NCBI GenBank assembly: GCA_031580995.1
Contig: JAVLCC010000005.1
Location: forward strand, 3,051-67,050
Source of the DNA: CAJXVY01 sp031580995
Lineage (GTDB): Bacteria; Actinomycetota; Actinomycetes; Actinomycetales; Microbacteriaceae
Length of the DNA stretch: 64,000 bases
Reading direction: 5' to 3'
Of this stretch, positions 35,389 through 43,826 are shown piece after piece. The notes beneath the pieces were generated by a model. The model saw nothing but the letters and a program-made list of their open reading frames with translations. It searched no databases and was not told where the DNA came from. The position numbers and the translations under genes were made by a program. Within the stretch, counting starts at the first letter, position 1, and every line of letters begins with the position of its first letter.

Positions 35389-37013
35389 GTGGTCCGCTGA
35401 TTGTTCAAAGCGACAAGACCGCCCTTTTAGAAATAGATCACCCCGATGCAATAAATGCAAGACATGATCTTTCAATCTTTGCGGAATTGGAAAGAGCTCC
35501 AGAGCACATCCACACCTACCGCATCACAAAACTTGGACTATGGAATGCCAGGGCTGCCGGTCACGACAGTCAGTTTGTGATTGATGTTTTAGAAAAATAC
35601 TCTAAATACCCAATCCCGCCAGCAGTCACCAAAGACATAGCCGATCTAATGTCTCGCTATGGAAAACTGCACATCCAACGAGATGATGAAAATAGATTGC
35701 TACTACTCAGTGATGACAAAGCAGTTTTAGCAGAGGTTGGCAGACAGAAAAAAATAAAAGAACTAATCACAGAGCCTGTGGTTGGTGGTTTTGTTTTGGC
35801 CGAATGGGCAAGAGGAGCTGTCAAACAGGAATTATTGAAAATTGGCTGGCCCGCTGAAGATCTAGCGGGTTATGCAAAGGGTGAACCAATGGCGATTGAG
35901 CTAGACACCGAGAACTGGTCACTGAGGGATTATCAAACACAGGCCGTGAATAGATTCAATGAACTGGGTAGTGGTGTGGTTGTGTTGCCCTGTGGGGCCG
36001 GCAAAACCCTGGTGGGTGCAGCTGCGATGGCAGAGATAAAAACAAACACATTGATTTTGGTCACCAATTCCGTCTCCGCAAGACAGTGGCGGGAAGAGTT
36101 AGTAAACAGAACAACTCTGACTGAGGATCAAATCGCTGAATATTCTGGATCCAGCAAAGACCTAGCCGAGGTCACCATAGCCACCTATCAGATTCTGACC
36201 ACCAAAAGAGGTGGGCAGTATCGACACCTTGAATTACTAAATGCCCGCGACTGGGGTCTGATTGTCTATGACGAGGTGCATCTGCTACCTGCGCCAATAT
36301 TTAAAATGACCGCCGAGCTGCAAGCAAAGAGACGTCTTGGGTTGACGGCAACCTTGGTAAGAGAAGACGGTCGCGAGGGTGATGTGTTTAGTTTGATTGG
36401 ACCCAAACGCTTTGACGCTTTATGGAAAGACATTGAAGCTGAGGGTTATATCGCCCCGGCGAACTGTTACGAGGTTCGAATCCCGCTAACTGATGAAAAG
36501 CGCATGGAGTATGCAATTGCCCAACAAGAAGAACGTTTCCGAATAGCTTCCACAATTGATGAAAAAATTGCGCTGACTAAACAAATCTTGAAAAACCACC
36601 CGGGTGAACCAGCGCTGATCATCGGACAGTATCTGGACCAAATCGAACAGTTTTCTAAAACATTGGACATTCCAAAACTCACCGGAGAGACCCCGGTGGA
36701 TGAAAGAGAAAGACTTTATAAGGCATTCAGGGAAGGAACTATTCCCGCTTTGGTAGTCAGTAGAGTGGCCAATTTCTCAGTGGATCTTCCCGAAGCAAGT
36801 GTCGCTATTCAGGTGAGTGGCTCCTTTGGATCAAGGCAAGAAGAGGCGCAGCGTTTGGGAAGAGTGATGCGACCCAAAGCCGATGGTCGCTCAGCGCATT
36901 TTTACACCCTGATTTCAAGAGACACCGTCGAGCAAGACTTTGCTCAAAACCGTCAGCGGTTTCTAGCTGAACAGGGCTATGGCTATCAAATCATTGATTC
37001 AGACCAGCTCTAA
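35385..37013 (+). CDS. XPB/ERCC3-type DNA repair helicase
   Basis: An SF2 helicase of 542 aa, related to bacterial XPB (counterpart of Rv0861c). The N-terminal third holds the damage-recognition-like domain; the core has LRDYQTQAVNRF (Q-motif region), Walker A LPCGAGKTLVGA, the DEVHLLP motif II, LTATLVREDG as motif III with the RED motif, and QRLGRVMRPK as motif VI. Bacterial XPB proteins unwind DNA 3'-5' in vitro, but their repair role is not settled. It is translationally coupled to the preceding gene. Confidence 0.93.
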   Translation: MSGPLIVQSDKTALLEIDHPDAINARHDLSIFAELERAPEHIHTYRITKLGLWNARAAGHDSQFVIDVLEKYSKYPIPPAVTKDIADLMSRYGKLHIQRDDENRLLLLSDDKAVLAEVGRQKKIKELITEPVVGGFVLAEWARGAVKQELLKIGWPAEDLAGYAKGEPMAIELDTENWSLRDYQTQAVNRFNELGSGVVVLPCGAGKTLVGAAAMAEIKTNTLILVTNSVSARQWREELVNRTTLTEDQIAEYSGSSKDLAEVTIATYQILTTKRGGQYRHLELLNARDWGLIVYDEVHLLPAPIFKMTAELQAKRRLGLTATLVREDGREGDVFSLIGPKRFDALWKDIEAEGYIAPANCYEVRIPLTDEKRMEYAIAQQEERFRIASTIDEKIALTKQILKNHPGEPALIIGQYLDQIEQFSKTLDIPKLTGETPVDERERLYKAFREGTIPALVVSRVANFSVDLPEASVAIQVSGSFGSRQEEAQRLGRVMRPKADGRSAHFYTLISRDTVEQDFAQNRQRFLAEQGYGYQIIDSDQL

Positions 37014-37037
37014 CTCCCCCAGCTAACTCTCAGGAAT

Positions 37038-37757
37038 ATGTCAGACAACAATGAGATTATTCTCAGTATGAGTGATATCAAAGTATTAGTCGTCGATGAC
37101 GAACCAAACATCCGTGACTTGTTGTCCGCAAGTTTGAAATTTGCAGGCTACGAAGTTCAAACCGCAATCAATGGCAAACAAGCAATCGAATCTGCCGTCA
37201 CCTGGCAACCAGACATAGTTGTTTTGGATGTGATGCTTCCGGATATGAACGGTTTCAGCATCACTAAAAAACTTCGTTCAATGGATGTCACCACACCTGT
37301 TTTGTTTCTAACCGCCAGAGATGAAACCCAAGACAAAATAACTGGGTTGACAGTTGGTGGTGATGACTATGTGACAAAGCCATTTAGTTTGGATGAAATC
37401 CTTGCCAGGCTGCAAGCAATCCTTAGAAGATCCTCCGCTCAAGAATTGCAGGCATCGGTTATAAAAGTCGGTGAATTAGAAATCAATGAGGACGCTCACG
37501 AGGTTCTGGTGAACGGTTCCATGGTTGATCTCTCCCCCACCGAGTATCAGTTGCTCAGGTATCTCGCAGTAAATGCAAATAGAGTGCTAACGAAGGCACA
37601 GATTCTTGACCACGTGTGGGAATATGACTTCAATGGAGAGATGGGAATTGTGGAAAGCTACGTTTCCTATCTTCGAAAGAAACTAGACCCCGTGAGCAGC
37701 AAACCACTGATAACCACCAAACGCGGTGTCGGATACATGATTAAGGCAGACAGCTAG
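37038..37757 (+). CDS. OmpR-family response regulator
   Basis: The receiver has VVDDEPNIRDL near residue 18, the phosphoacceptor Asp64 in VVLDVMLPDM, and the lysine of VTKPFS. A winged-helix DNA-binding domain follows, with LTKAQILDHVW and the recognition helix GIVESYVSYLRKKLD. It is 239 aa and most like the TcrA/TrcR group of actinobacterial regulators, but I cannot name the stimulus. The start ATG at 37038 is tight behind AGGA; an in-frame ATG at 37068 is an alternative. The histidine kinase gene starts directly after the stop codon. Confidence 0.9.
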   Translation: MSDNNEIILSMSDIKVLVVDDEPNIRDLLSASLKFAGYEVQTAINGKQAIESAVTWQPDIVVLDVMLPDMNGFSITKKLRSMDVTTPVLFLTARDETQDKITGLTVGGDDYVTKPFSLDEILARLQAILRRSSAQELQASVIKVGELEINEDAHEVLVNGSMVDLSPTEYQLLRYLAVNANRVLTKAQILDHVWEYDFNGEMGIVESYVSYLRKKLDPVSSKPLITTKRGVGYMIKADS

Positions 37758-39236
37758 TTGCGAATTGGCAATTTATTAGATCGAGTTTCACTCAGAAGCA
37801 AGCTAACCGCCTTGGCGGTAATGCTGATTGCACTTCTGTTGGCTGGTTCCTCGATTTCAACAGTTGCCCTTTTGAGAACCTATCTCCAATCAAACACCGA
37901 CACTTTGCTCAGCGCCACTGTTTCGCAGCTAAAAAATGAAAACCCCGCCTCCTTGGAATTTCGAATGGGTGCGGGGCTTATCAACCTTCCTTCGCTACCC
38001 AGTGGTTACTACATAGCCTTTGTTGGCAAAGATGGTGACCTTGCCCTGGGTCTGGTGGCAAGCGGTAGTGAGTCAAGAGTGGTTCCAAACGTAAGTGGTC
38101 TGGATTTAGATTTTGTTAGATCAACACAGGGAATCCCTTTTGATGTTGAGGTTGAAACAGAAGCTCGGGATGTTGAATACAGAGTTGTTGCCGAACCATT
38201 GACCCGATTTCAAGGTTCGGTGGTCATAGCACTTCCCGTGAATGAAAACAGAAGATTGATCGCTGAGTATTCAGCCATTGGTGGTCGAGTTGGTTTGGTT
38301 ATCTTGGTGCTGGCAGGATTTTCAATTTGGCTAACAATTTCTTCTGCTCTGAGACCACTTCGAGAAGTGGAGAGAGCTGCCAAAGATGTTGAACAGGGAA
38401 ACTTCCAGAAACGGCTTTTAGAAAAGCCCGAGAACACAGAAATAGGAAAGCTAAATAAGTCTTTGAACTCCATGCTCGACGGGGTTGAAAATGCCTTTAT
38501 CGCCAGGGGTAAAACTCTGGATCAAATGCGCAGATTTTTATCCGATGCAAGCCATGAACTGAGAACACCGCTAGCGAGCGTGCAGGGTTATGCGGAGTTG
38601 TATCGCATGGGGGCAATGAAGAAAAAAGCAGATGTTTCAGAAGCTATGGAGAGAATTGAAGCTGAGGCTAAACGCATGAGCGGATTGGTTGACAATCTGT
38701 TGACGCTAACTCGACTAGACGAACTAAGTGAACTGGAAAAAACCGAGGCGGATGTTTTGGCAATAGCTCGATCCGCAGTTCAAGATGCGCAAGCAGCCAA
38801 TTTAGATAACGACTTTGAAATCTGTGATTTGGCAGGAGCGGATCTTCCAGAGGCGAAGCAACTCAGAGCGGAAGTTGATTCAAATCAGATCAAACAGGTA
38901 TTTACCAATCTTTTAGCCAACGCTGCAAGATTCAGCCCCGCTGATAAACCAGTTTCAGTTTCTTTGGGTGAATCCGATGAAGGACTTGTCATCAAAGTCA
39001 TTGACCGAGGCGAGGGAATCCCAGAGCAGTTCCGCGAGAAAGTTTTTGATCGTTTTTATCGAGTAGATAATTCAAGAAACAACGAAACCGGCGGCAGTGG
39101 TCTGGGGCTTGCGATTGTGAAATCAATAGTTGAGGCTCATCACGGCAGTATTGAAATCAAGGAAACAGAGGGTGGCGGAGCTACCTTTGAAATCCTTTTG
39201 CCCATCACCCAAGATTCCACAGTTACTAACAGCTAG
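37758..39236 (+). CDS. Sensor histidine kinase (HAMP type)
   Basis: The 492-aa kinase has a membrane segment near residues 17-41, an extracellular sensor loop to about 177, a second membrane segment near 178-198, a HAMP domain, HisKA with the phosphoacceptor His266 in LSDASHELRTPLASV, and an HATPase domain with N-box FTNLLANAARF, the DRGEGIP G1 box, the FDRFYRVD F-box and GGSGLGLAIVKS G2 box. TTG is the start codon, one base after the response-regulator stop. It pairs with the preceding regulator. The ligand is unknown. Confidence 0.9.
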   Translation: MRIGNLLDRVSLRSKLTALAVMLIALLLAGSSISTVALLRTYLQSNTDTLLSATVSQLKNENPASLEFRMGAGLINLPSLPSGYYIAFVGKDGDLALGLVASGSESRVVPNVSGLDLDFVRSTQGIPFDVEVETEARDVEYRVVAEPLTRFQGSVVIALPVNENRRLIAEYSAIGGRVGLVILVLAGFSIWLTISSALRPLREVERAAKDVEQGNFQKRLLEKPENTEIGKLNKSLNSMLDGVENAFIARGKTLDQMRRFLSDASHELRTPLASVQGYAELYRMGAMKKKADVSEAMERIEAEAKRMSGLVDNLLTLTRLDELSELEKTEADVLAIARSAVQDAQAANLDNDFEICDLAGADLPEAKQLRAEVDSNQIKQVFTNLLANAARFSPADKPVSVSLGESDEGLVIKVIDRGEGIPEQFREKVFDRFYRVDNSRNNETGGSGLGLAIVKSIVEAHHGSIEIKETEGGGATFEILLPITQDSTVTNS

Positions 39237-39281
39237 GTATTCAAGCCAATCAAGCTATTTGAAATAGGCAATGATTTTGGC

Positions 39282-39569
39282 ATGCCCCAATTTTCAGTAG
39301 ACAGTGAAAGAGTAATGGCCGCCAATGGCACCATCCAGGCCACCATTGGACGTTTGAAATCTGAGGTGGACACTCTCCACACCCAGCTCATTGCCTTGCA
39401 AGATTCTTGGCAGGGTCAGGCTTCCACCAGTTTTCAAGAGCTGGTCGTTCGTTGGCGAACAACATCGGATTCGGTTGATGCGCAGCTAGCTGAGCTAGGT
39501 TCCGCTTTGGCTTATGCCGCCCAGCAGTATTCAGAGATTGAACAGGCCAACCAAAGATTGTTTTTATAA
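39282..39569 (+). CDS. WXG100-family protein (ESAT-6-like)
   Basis: A 95-aa helical protein with the hairpin layout of WXG100 secreted factors: a first amphipathic helix, the turn motif DSWQGQAS at about residues 46-53 (here W-Q-G), and a second helix. Such proteins are substrates of type VII secretion, but no EccC/YukA-type ATPase or other ESX gene is present in this window. It follows the histidine kinase after a 45-base gap and precedes a strong terminator. It has no export tail that I can recognise. Confidence 0.85.
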   Translation: MPQFSVDSERVMAANGTIQATIGRLKSEVDTLHTQLIALQDSWQGQASTSFQELVVRWRTTSDSVDAQLAELGSALAYAAQQYSEIEQANQRLFL

Positions 39570-39570
39570 A

Positions 39571-39606
39571 AAAACAGGGTGACCAATTTGGCCACCCTGT
39601 TTTTTG
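39571..39606. terminator. Bidirectional terminator between WXG100 and groEL
   Basis: AAAAACAGGGTG and CACCCTGTTTTT pair with an interior ACCAATTTGGC region that also nearly pairs; A-run on one side and T-run on the other. It separates the convergent WXG100 and groEL genes and can act for both. Confidence 0.88.
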
Positions 39607-39616
39607 TGAACTTTTT

Positions 39617-41239
39617 TTAGAAGCCCATGTCCTCGCCACCGTGGCCAGCTGGTGCTGGCTGGGCTGGCTCTGGCTTCTCAGCCACAACAGCCTCGGTTGT
39701 TAGGAACAGTCCTGCGATGCTTGCAGCATTCTGAAGTGCTGAGCGGGTCACCTTCACGGGATCACTGATTCCACCTGCAAGCATGTCTTCATACTCACCA
39801 GTTGCAGCGTTTAGACCGTGGCCGTCTTTGAGACCTGCCACTTTCTCAGCAACAACACCTGGCTCCAGTCCTGCGTTCAAAGCAATCTGCTTTAGTGGAG
39901 ATGAGATAGCCAGTTCGACAATCTTTGCTCCAGTTGCCTCATCGCCCTCAAGCTTCAAACTTGCGAAGGCTTTCTTGCCGGCCTGTAGCAATGCAACACC
40001 ACCACCGGCAACAATTCCTTCTTCAACTGCAGCTTTCGCGTTACGAACAGCATCCTCAATGCGGTGCTTACGCTCTTTCAGTTCAACCTCAGTTGCCGCA
40101 CCCGCACGAATCACAGCAACACCACCGGCAAGCTTTGCCAAGCGCTCCTGCAGCTTCTCACGGTCGTAGTCACTGTCGGTTGCTTCAATCTCGCGACGAA
40201 TCTGCTCAACGCGACCAGCGATCTGATCTGCATCTCCAGCACCTTCAACAATGGTGGTCTCGTCTTTGGTAATAACTACCTTGCGAGCACGTCCCAACAT
40301 TTCAAGTGTGGTGTTTTCTAGTTTCAGACCAACCTCTTCGGCGATAACCTGTCCGCCGGTCAAAATTGCCATGTCCTGCAGCATTGCCTTGCGACGATCT
40401 CCAAAACCTGGAGCCTTCACGGCAACTGATTTGAAAATGCCACGGATTTTGTTCACAACCAAAGTTGCTAGGGCTTCACCCTCAACATCCTCGGCAATGA
40501 TCAACATTGGCTTGCCCGACTGCATCACCTTGTCAACTACTGGAAGCAGATCTTTCATGTTCGTGATCTTGCCGTTGACAATCAAAACATAAGCGTCTTC
40601 CAGGATTGCTTCCTGGCGCTCTGGGTCTGTGACCATGTAGGCGGAGATGTATCCCTTGTCAAAGCGCATACCCTCAGTTAGCTCTAGGTGAGTTCCGAAA
40701 GTGTTTGACTCCTCGACGGTGACAACACCTTCTTTGCCGACCTTGTCAATGGCCTCGGCGATGATGTCACCAATTTCTTTATCAGCGGCACTGATGGCTG
40801 CAGTTGAGGCAATCTGCTCACGAGTCTCGACAGGAACTGCCATCTCGATAAGTTTCTTGGTTACCTCGTCGGCTGCTTTTTCAATACCCCTTCGAAGGCT
40901 CATTGGATCCGCACCGGCTGCAACGTTTCGCAAACCCTCGCGAACTAGCGCCTGGGCCAAAACAGTTGCTGTGGTGGTTCCGTCACCTGCAACATCGTCG
41001 GTTTTCTTGGCTACCTCTTTGACCAGTTCGGCACCAATTTTTTCAAATGGGTCCTCTAGGTCAATTTCCTTAGCGATAGAAACACCGTCATTGGTAATCG
41101 TGGGGGCTCCCCACTTCTTTTCCAATACGACATTTCGACCTCTTGGGCCAAGGGTCACCTTTACGGTGTCTGCCAATTGATTGAGGCCGCGTTCTAGACC
41201 GCGACGGGCCTCCTCATCAAAGTGAATAATTTTTGCCAT
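39617..41239 (-). CDS. groEL: 60-kDa chaperonin GroEL
   Basis: GroEL folds proteins as a double-ring ATPase. The 540-aa sequence has GPRGRNVVLEKKWG, DGTTTATVLAQAL and GGVAVIRAGAATEVE in family order. The tail PAPAGHGGEDMGF is not the usual GGM repeat. groES is not next to it, which suits the GroEL2-type housekeeping copy of Actinobacteria that is encoded apart from groES. Two CIRCE elements lie directly upstream, pointing to HrcA control. A terminator follows the gene. Confidence 0.96.
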   Translation of the reverse strand: MAKIIHFDEEARRGLERGLNQLADTVKVTLGPRGRNVVLEKKWGAPTITNDGVSIAKEIDLEDPFEKIGAELVKEVAKKTDDVAGDGTTTATVLAQALVREGLRNVAAGADPMSLRRGIEKAADEVTKKLIEMAVPVETREQIASTAAISAADKEIGDIIAEAIDKVGKEGVVTVEESNTFGTHLELTEGMRFDKGYISAYMVTDPERQEAILEDAYVLIVNGKITNMKDLLPVVDKVMQSGKPMLIIAEDVEGEALATLVVNKIRGIFKSVAVKAPGFGDRRKAMLQDMAILTGGQVIAEEVGLKLENTTLEMLGRARKVVITKDETTIVEGAGDADQIAGRVEQIRREIEATDSDYDREKLQERLAKLAGGVAVIRAGAATEVELKERKHRIEDAVRNAKAAVEEGIVAGGGVALLQAGKKAFASLKLEGDEATGAKIVELAISSPLKQIALNAGLEPGVVAEKVAGLKDGHGLNAATGEYEDMLAGGISDPVKVTRSALQNAASIAGLFLTTEAVVAEKPEPAQPAPAGHGGEDMGF

Positions 41240-41275
41240 TTTGGCTTATCTCCCGTTGCTCTTAAAACGAATTAG

Positions 41276-41302
41276 TTAGCACTCCCATAACAAGAGTGCT
41301 AA
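41276..41302. promoter_or_regulatory. CIRCE operator 1 (HrcA site) upstream of groEL
   Basis: TTAGCACTC, nine bases, GAGTGCTAA: a perfect match to the CIRCE consensus. It is 36 bases before the groEL start. HrcA represses heat-shock genes at such sites. Confidence 0.95.
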
Positions 41303-41309
41303 CTAATTT

Positions 41310-41336
41310 TTAGCACTCTAAGTCAAAGAGTGCAAG
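41310..41336. promoter_or_regulatory. CIRCE operator 2 upstream of groEL
   Basis: TTAGCACTC, nine bases, GAGTGCAAG: the left half is perfect and the right half departs at the last positions. It lies seven bases from the first CIRCE element, so two operators are arranged in tandem. Confidence 0.85.
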
Positions 41337-41363
41337 CTAACGAGATTATTGTTTTAAGAAAAC

Positions 41364-41567
41364 TTATTCAACAATGCTGACATCTTGAGCCTGTGGACCC
41401 TTAGGACCATCTGTTAGCTCAAACTCAACACGCTGATTTTCTTCTAGATTTTTGAATCCGTTTGAATTGATTGCACTGTAGTGAACAAACACGTCAGCGC
41501 CGCCATCCTGGGCAATGAAACCAAAGCCTTTTTCTGAATTGAACCACTTAACTACTCCGGTGGCCAT
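41364..41567 (-). CDS. cspA: Cold-shock protein CspA
   Basis: A single cold-shock domain of 67 aa that opens with ATGVVKWFNSEKGFGFIAQDGG and contains DVFVHYSAI, so both RNP1 and RNP2 RNA-binding motifs are intact. It probably acts as an RNA chaperone during cold or general stress. The ATG at 41567 has GGAAGAGG upstream and a hairpin lies further upstream in the leader. It lies 27 bases from the groEL operators but on its own transcript. Confidence 0.95.
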   Translation of the reverse strand: MATGVVKWFNSEKGFGFIAQDGGADVFVHYSAINSNGFKNLEENQRVEFELTDGPKGPQAQDVSIVE

Positions 41568-41588
41568 AACTACCTCTTCCTTACTATT

Positions 41589-41605
41589 TCACCCACTCTG
41601 GGTGA
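41589..41605 (-). promoter_or_regulatory. Leader hairpin before cspA
   Basis: TCACCCA and TGGGTGA form a perfect seven-base stem with loop GAG (reverse strand), ending roughly 10 bases before the GGAAGAGG ribosome-binding region. It could influence translation of the cold-shock mRNA; this is inference. Confidence 0.5.
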
Positions 41606-41725
41606 GACGAAACGGAAGCAATGCCGCCGAACTCGACTTTGAGTGAGTCTAGTAGCAGAATGATACAAATTGTTTAACTAAATGATTCTGTCAGCTAGTT
41701 GTTATCAACCCTTAGGGGGGTCAGT

Positions 41726-42124
41726 ATGGAATATCCCGTCTCAAAGACAAACGAACAGTGGCGTGAAGAACTTGATGAGATCGAATTTCAGGTTCTAAGG
41801 CTCGCGGGAACAGAGAGGCCATTCACCGGAGAATTGCTGGATGAACACCGTGAAGGAGTCTTCACCTGCAGAGGTTGCGGTGAGGAACTATTTGATTCAG
41901 ACACCAAGTTTGATTCCAAATCAGGATGGCCAAGTTTCTATGAGCCAAAAAACACTGAAAAAGTTGAATTAGTCGATGATGTCAGTCACGGCATGGTCCG
42001 CACCGAAGTCAGATGCGCCAAATGCGGAGGTCACCTGGGGCACGTTTTTGACGATGCCCCGCAAACACCAACTGGTGAGAGGTTTTGTATCAATAGCGTC
42101 AGCCTGAAATTCAAAGCAAGCTAG
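41726..42124 (+). CDS. msrB: Peptide-methionine (R)-S-oxide reductase
   Basis: MsrB repairs oxidised methionine (R form). The 132-aa protein has the zinc-binding CRGCG and CAKCGG pairs, GWPSFYEP and the C-terminal RFCINSVSL, with the catalytic Cys, all as expected. I start at the ATG at 41726, with AGGGGGG upstream, rather than the upstream TTG at 41699. It is followed after ten bases by a LysE-type exporter gene. Secure. Confidence 0.94.
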   Translation: MEYPVSKTNEQWREELDEIEFQVLRLAGTERPFTGELLDEHREGVFTCRGCGEELFDSDTKFDSKSGWPSFYEPKNTEKVELVDDVSHGMVRTEVRCAKCGGHLGHVFDDAPQTPTGERFCINSVSLKFKAS

Positions 42125-42133
42125 CATCTCTCT

Positions 42134-42754
42134 GTGCCAACAATTGAAAACCTAATCGGTTGGCTTTTGGTCTCGATTGTCATCATCATCATTCCGGGTC
42201 CTGGAGTCACCTTCGTTATCGCCAGAGCGATGACCATCGGTCGCAAGGGAGCGGTGCTCACTGTCTTTGGTCACGCCGCAGGAGTTACCTTGCAGATTCT
42301 CGCTGTTGCCTTTGGTCTCGGAGCACTGGTTGCCTCCAGCGCAATTGCATTCAATGTCATGAAATTTCTCGGCGCTGGGTTTTTGGTCTATTTGGGAATC
42401 CGAGCAATTATCACCCGTAAACAACCCATCGATCTCTCACTGGATGGAAACGTCAAAACTAGAAAAGTTCTAACCGACAGCTTCGTGGTTGGCATCACCA
42501 ACGCCAAGACCATTGTCTTTTTTGTTGCGACCATGCCCCAGTTTGTAAACCCTGAGTTTGGAAACGTGCCAATTCAGATGCTTTTACTCGGCGCAATATT
42601 TTTGGTAATCGGAACACTGAGTGATTTGGTTTATGCATTTGCTGCAGGAAGTGCAAGAGAGTGGCTAGTGAACTCAGAATCACGAATTGCAGCCGTTAGG
42701 GCAGCCGGTGGCGTTGCGATTGCAGGTGTCGGAATCCACACTGCTGTGAGCTAA
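42134..42754 (+). CDS. LysE/RhtB family amino acid exporter
   Basis: A 206-aa membrane protein with about six helices. IIIIPGPGVTFVIARAMTIGRKGAVLTVFGHAAG carries the family's PGP-x-x-x motif near the N-terminus, and FLGAGFLVYLGIRAI and FVVGITNAKTIVFFVATMPQFV are typical. The exported amino acid cannot be told. GTG at 42134 is the start; no clear ribosome-binding site is seen. It ends just before the tRNA-Thr gene on the opposite strand. Confidence 0.88.
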   Translation: MPTIENLIGWLLVSIVIIIIPGPGVTFVIARAMTIGRKGAVLTVFGHAAGVTLQILAVAFGLGALVASSAIAFNVMKFLGAGFLVYLGIRAIITRKQPIDLSLDGNVKTRKVLTDSFVVGITNAKTIVFFVATMPQFVNPEFGNVPIQMLLLGAIFLVIGTLSDLVYAFAAGSAREWLVNSESRIAAVRAAGGVAIAGVGIHTAVS

Positions 42755-42759
42755 TACAG

Positions 42760-42832
42760 AGCCGGCAAGGGGACTTGAACCCCTAACCTTCCGATTACAA
42801 GTCGGATGCGCTACCAGTTGCGCCATGCCGGC
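42760..42832 (-). tRNA. tRNA-Thr (anticodon TGT)
   Basis: A 73-nt reverse-strand cloverleaf: acceptor stem GCCGGCA/TGCCGGC, D-arm GGCGCAACTGGTAGCGCA, anticodon loop CTTGTAA with anticodon TGT, T-arm AGGGGTTCAAGTCCCCT. The discriminator is T and no CCA is encoded. It lies between a LysE-type exporter and a DsbA-like gene. Confidence 0.95.
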
Positions 42833-42853
42833 AAACCTTTGAAAGTCTAGCGG

Positions 42854-43687
42854 TTATTCAGCCATTGTTGACTGCACGAATGAAGCAAACCTTGCTGGGT
42901 TTACCAATTCATCACCGGTTGCCCAGGTGTATTCCTCACCATTGACAACAACCGCTGGTGTTCCAGAGATCTGGATTCCGCTATCTGGTCTTGGGTTTGT
43001 CAGCACCTCATTGGTGGTCTCTTGAATCCAGTCACCAAAAGCTTTCGATTCAACACAGGCTGTGAAATCCTCATCCACGTTTACCCCAGCTTCTTCGGCA
43101 ATGTCCAAAAGATCATCATTGTCTAGATTGCCCGTTCCCTCACCTGGTTGGCGCTCCATCAAGATTCCATTCACGTCAAAGAAACTCTCTGGGCTGTAGT
43201 TTGCGGTGCAGGCTGAGAAGTTTGCAGCCCTTGATGAATAGTTATCAACACTTGAGCGGTCTAAAAAGCTAATTGGGTGATATTCAACTGTTGCAACTCC
43301 AGTGTCAACCCATGAGCGAATCTGTTGACTGTTTGGAACATCAAATGCCTGGCAAACAGGGCACTGATAATCCATCCAAATCTGAATGTTAGGAATGTCT
43401 TGCTGCTCAGCATCAGCTATTGGTTCTAGCCCCTCACCCAAACGAATGCCGTTGTCATATTCCATGTTTGCAGGCTTCTCATCTAACTCTGGCCTTGCGA
43501 CATCAGAACCCTGGGAGCCAAAGATGAAGGCAACCACCACACCGACTGTTCCTAATAAAACCACAACAACACTTAGCTGAATAATCAGCTTGTTGCGCTT
43601 TTCCTTCTTCTGCTGCTGTTCACGAATTTCACGTGCTTTTTGTCTTGCGATTTCGCGCTGCTCGGAGCGAGTTGGCTTTTCGTTCAT
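42854..43687 (-). CDS. Membrane-anchored DsbA-like thioredoxin-fold protein
   Basis: The 277-aa protein has a long charged cytoplasmic N-terminus (residues 1-32), one membrane helix near 33-55, and an extracytoplasmic thioredoxin-like domain with the active-site CPVC in DYQCPVCQAFD. Downstream are the ISGTPAVVVNG cis-proline loop and helical insertions with further cysteines. It resembles DsbA/MMPL-type oxidoreductases common in Actinobacteria and probably catalyses disulfide exchange outside the membrane. No partner is visible beside it. Confidence 0.88.
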   Translation of the reverse strand: MNEKPTRSEQREIARQKAREIREQQQKKEKRNKLIIQLSVVVVLLGTVGVVVAFIFGSQGSDVARPELDEKPANMEYDNGIRLGEGLEPIADAEQQDIPNIQIWMDYQCPVCQAFDVPNSQQIRSWVDTGVATVEYHPISFLDRSSVDNYSSRAANFSACTANYSPESFFDVNGILMERQPGEGTGNLDNDDLLDIAEEAGVNVDEDFTACVESKAFGDWIQETTNEVLTNPRPDSGIQISGTPAVVVNGEEYTWATGDELVNPARFASFVQSTMAE

Positions 43688-43794
43688 GAAGGGAATTATC
43701 TTTCTAGTTACTGAGAAAACCCTAATAGTCTACAAAGCTTATGAGATACTTTTGTAGCTCAATAAAGATGTTGGGTGCTTTCACAACGGATCGT

Positions 43795-43812
43795 CCGGCA
43801 CGTACCTGCCGG
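43795..43812 (+). promoter_or_regulatory. Hairpin or operator before the ATPase gene
   Basis: CCGGCA and TGCCGG form a perfect six-base stem with loop CGTACC, ending just before the AAGGAG ribosome-binding site. It could be an operator or an RNA hairpin affecting translation; which one is not clear. Confidence 0.35.
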
Positions 43813-43826
43813 TGAAGGAGATAAAA

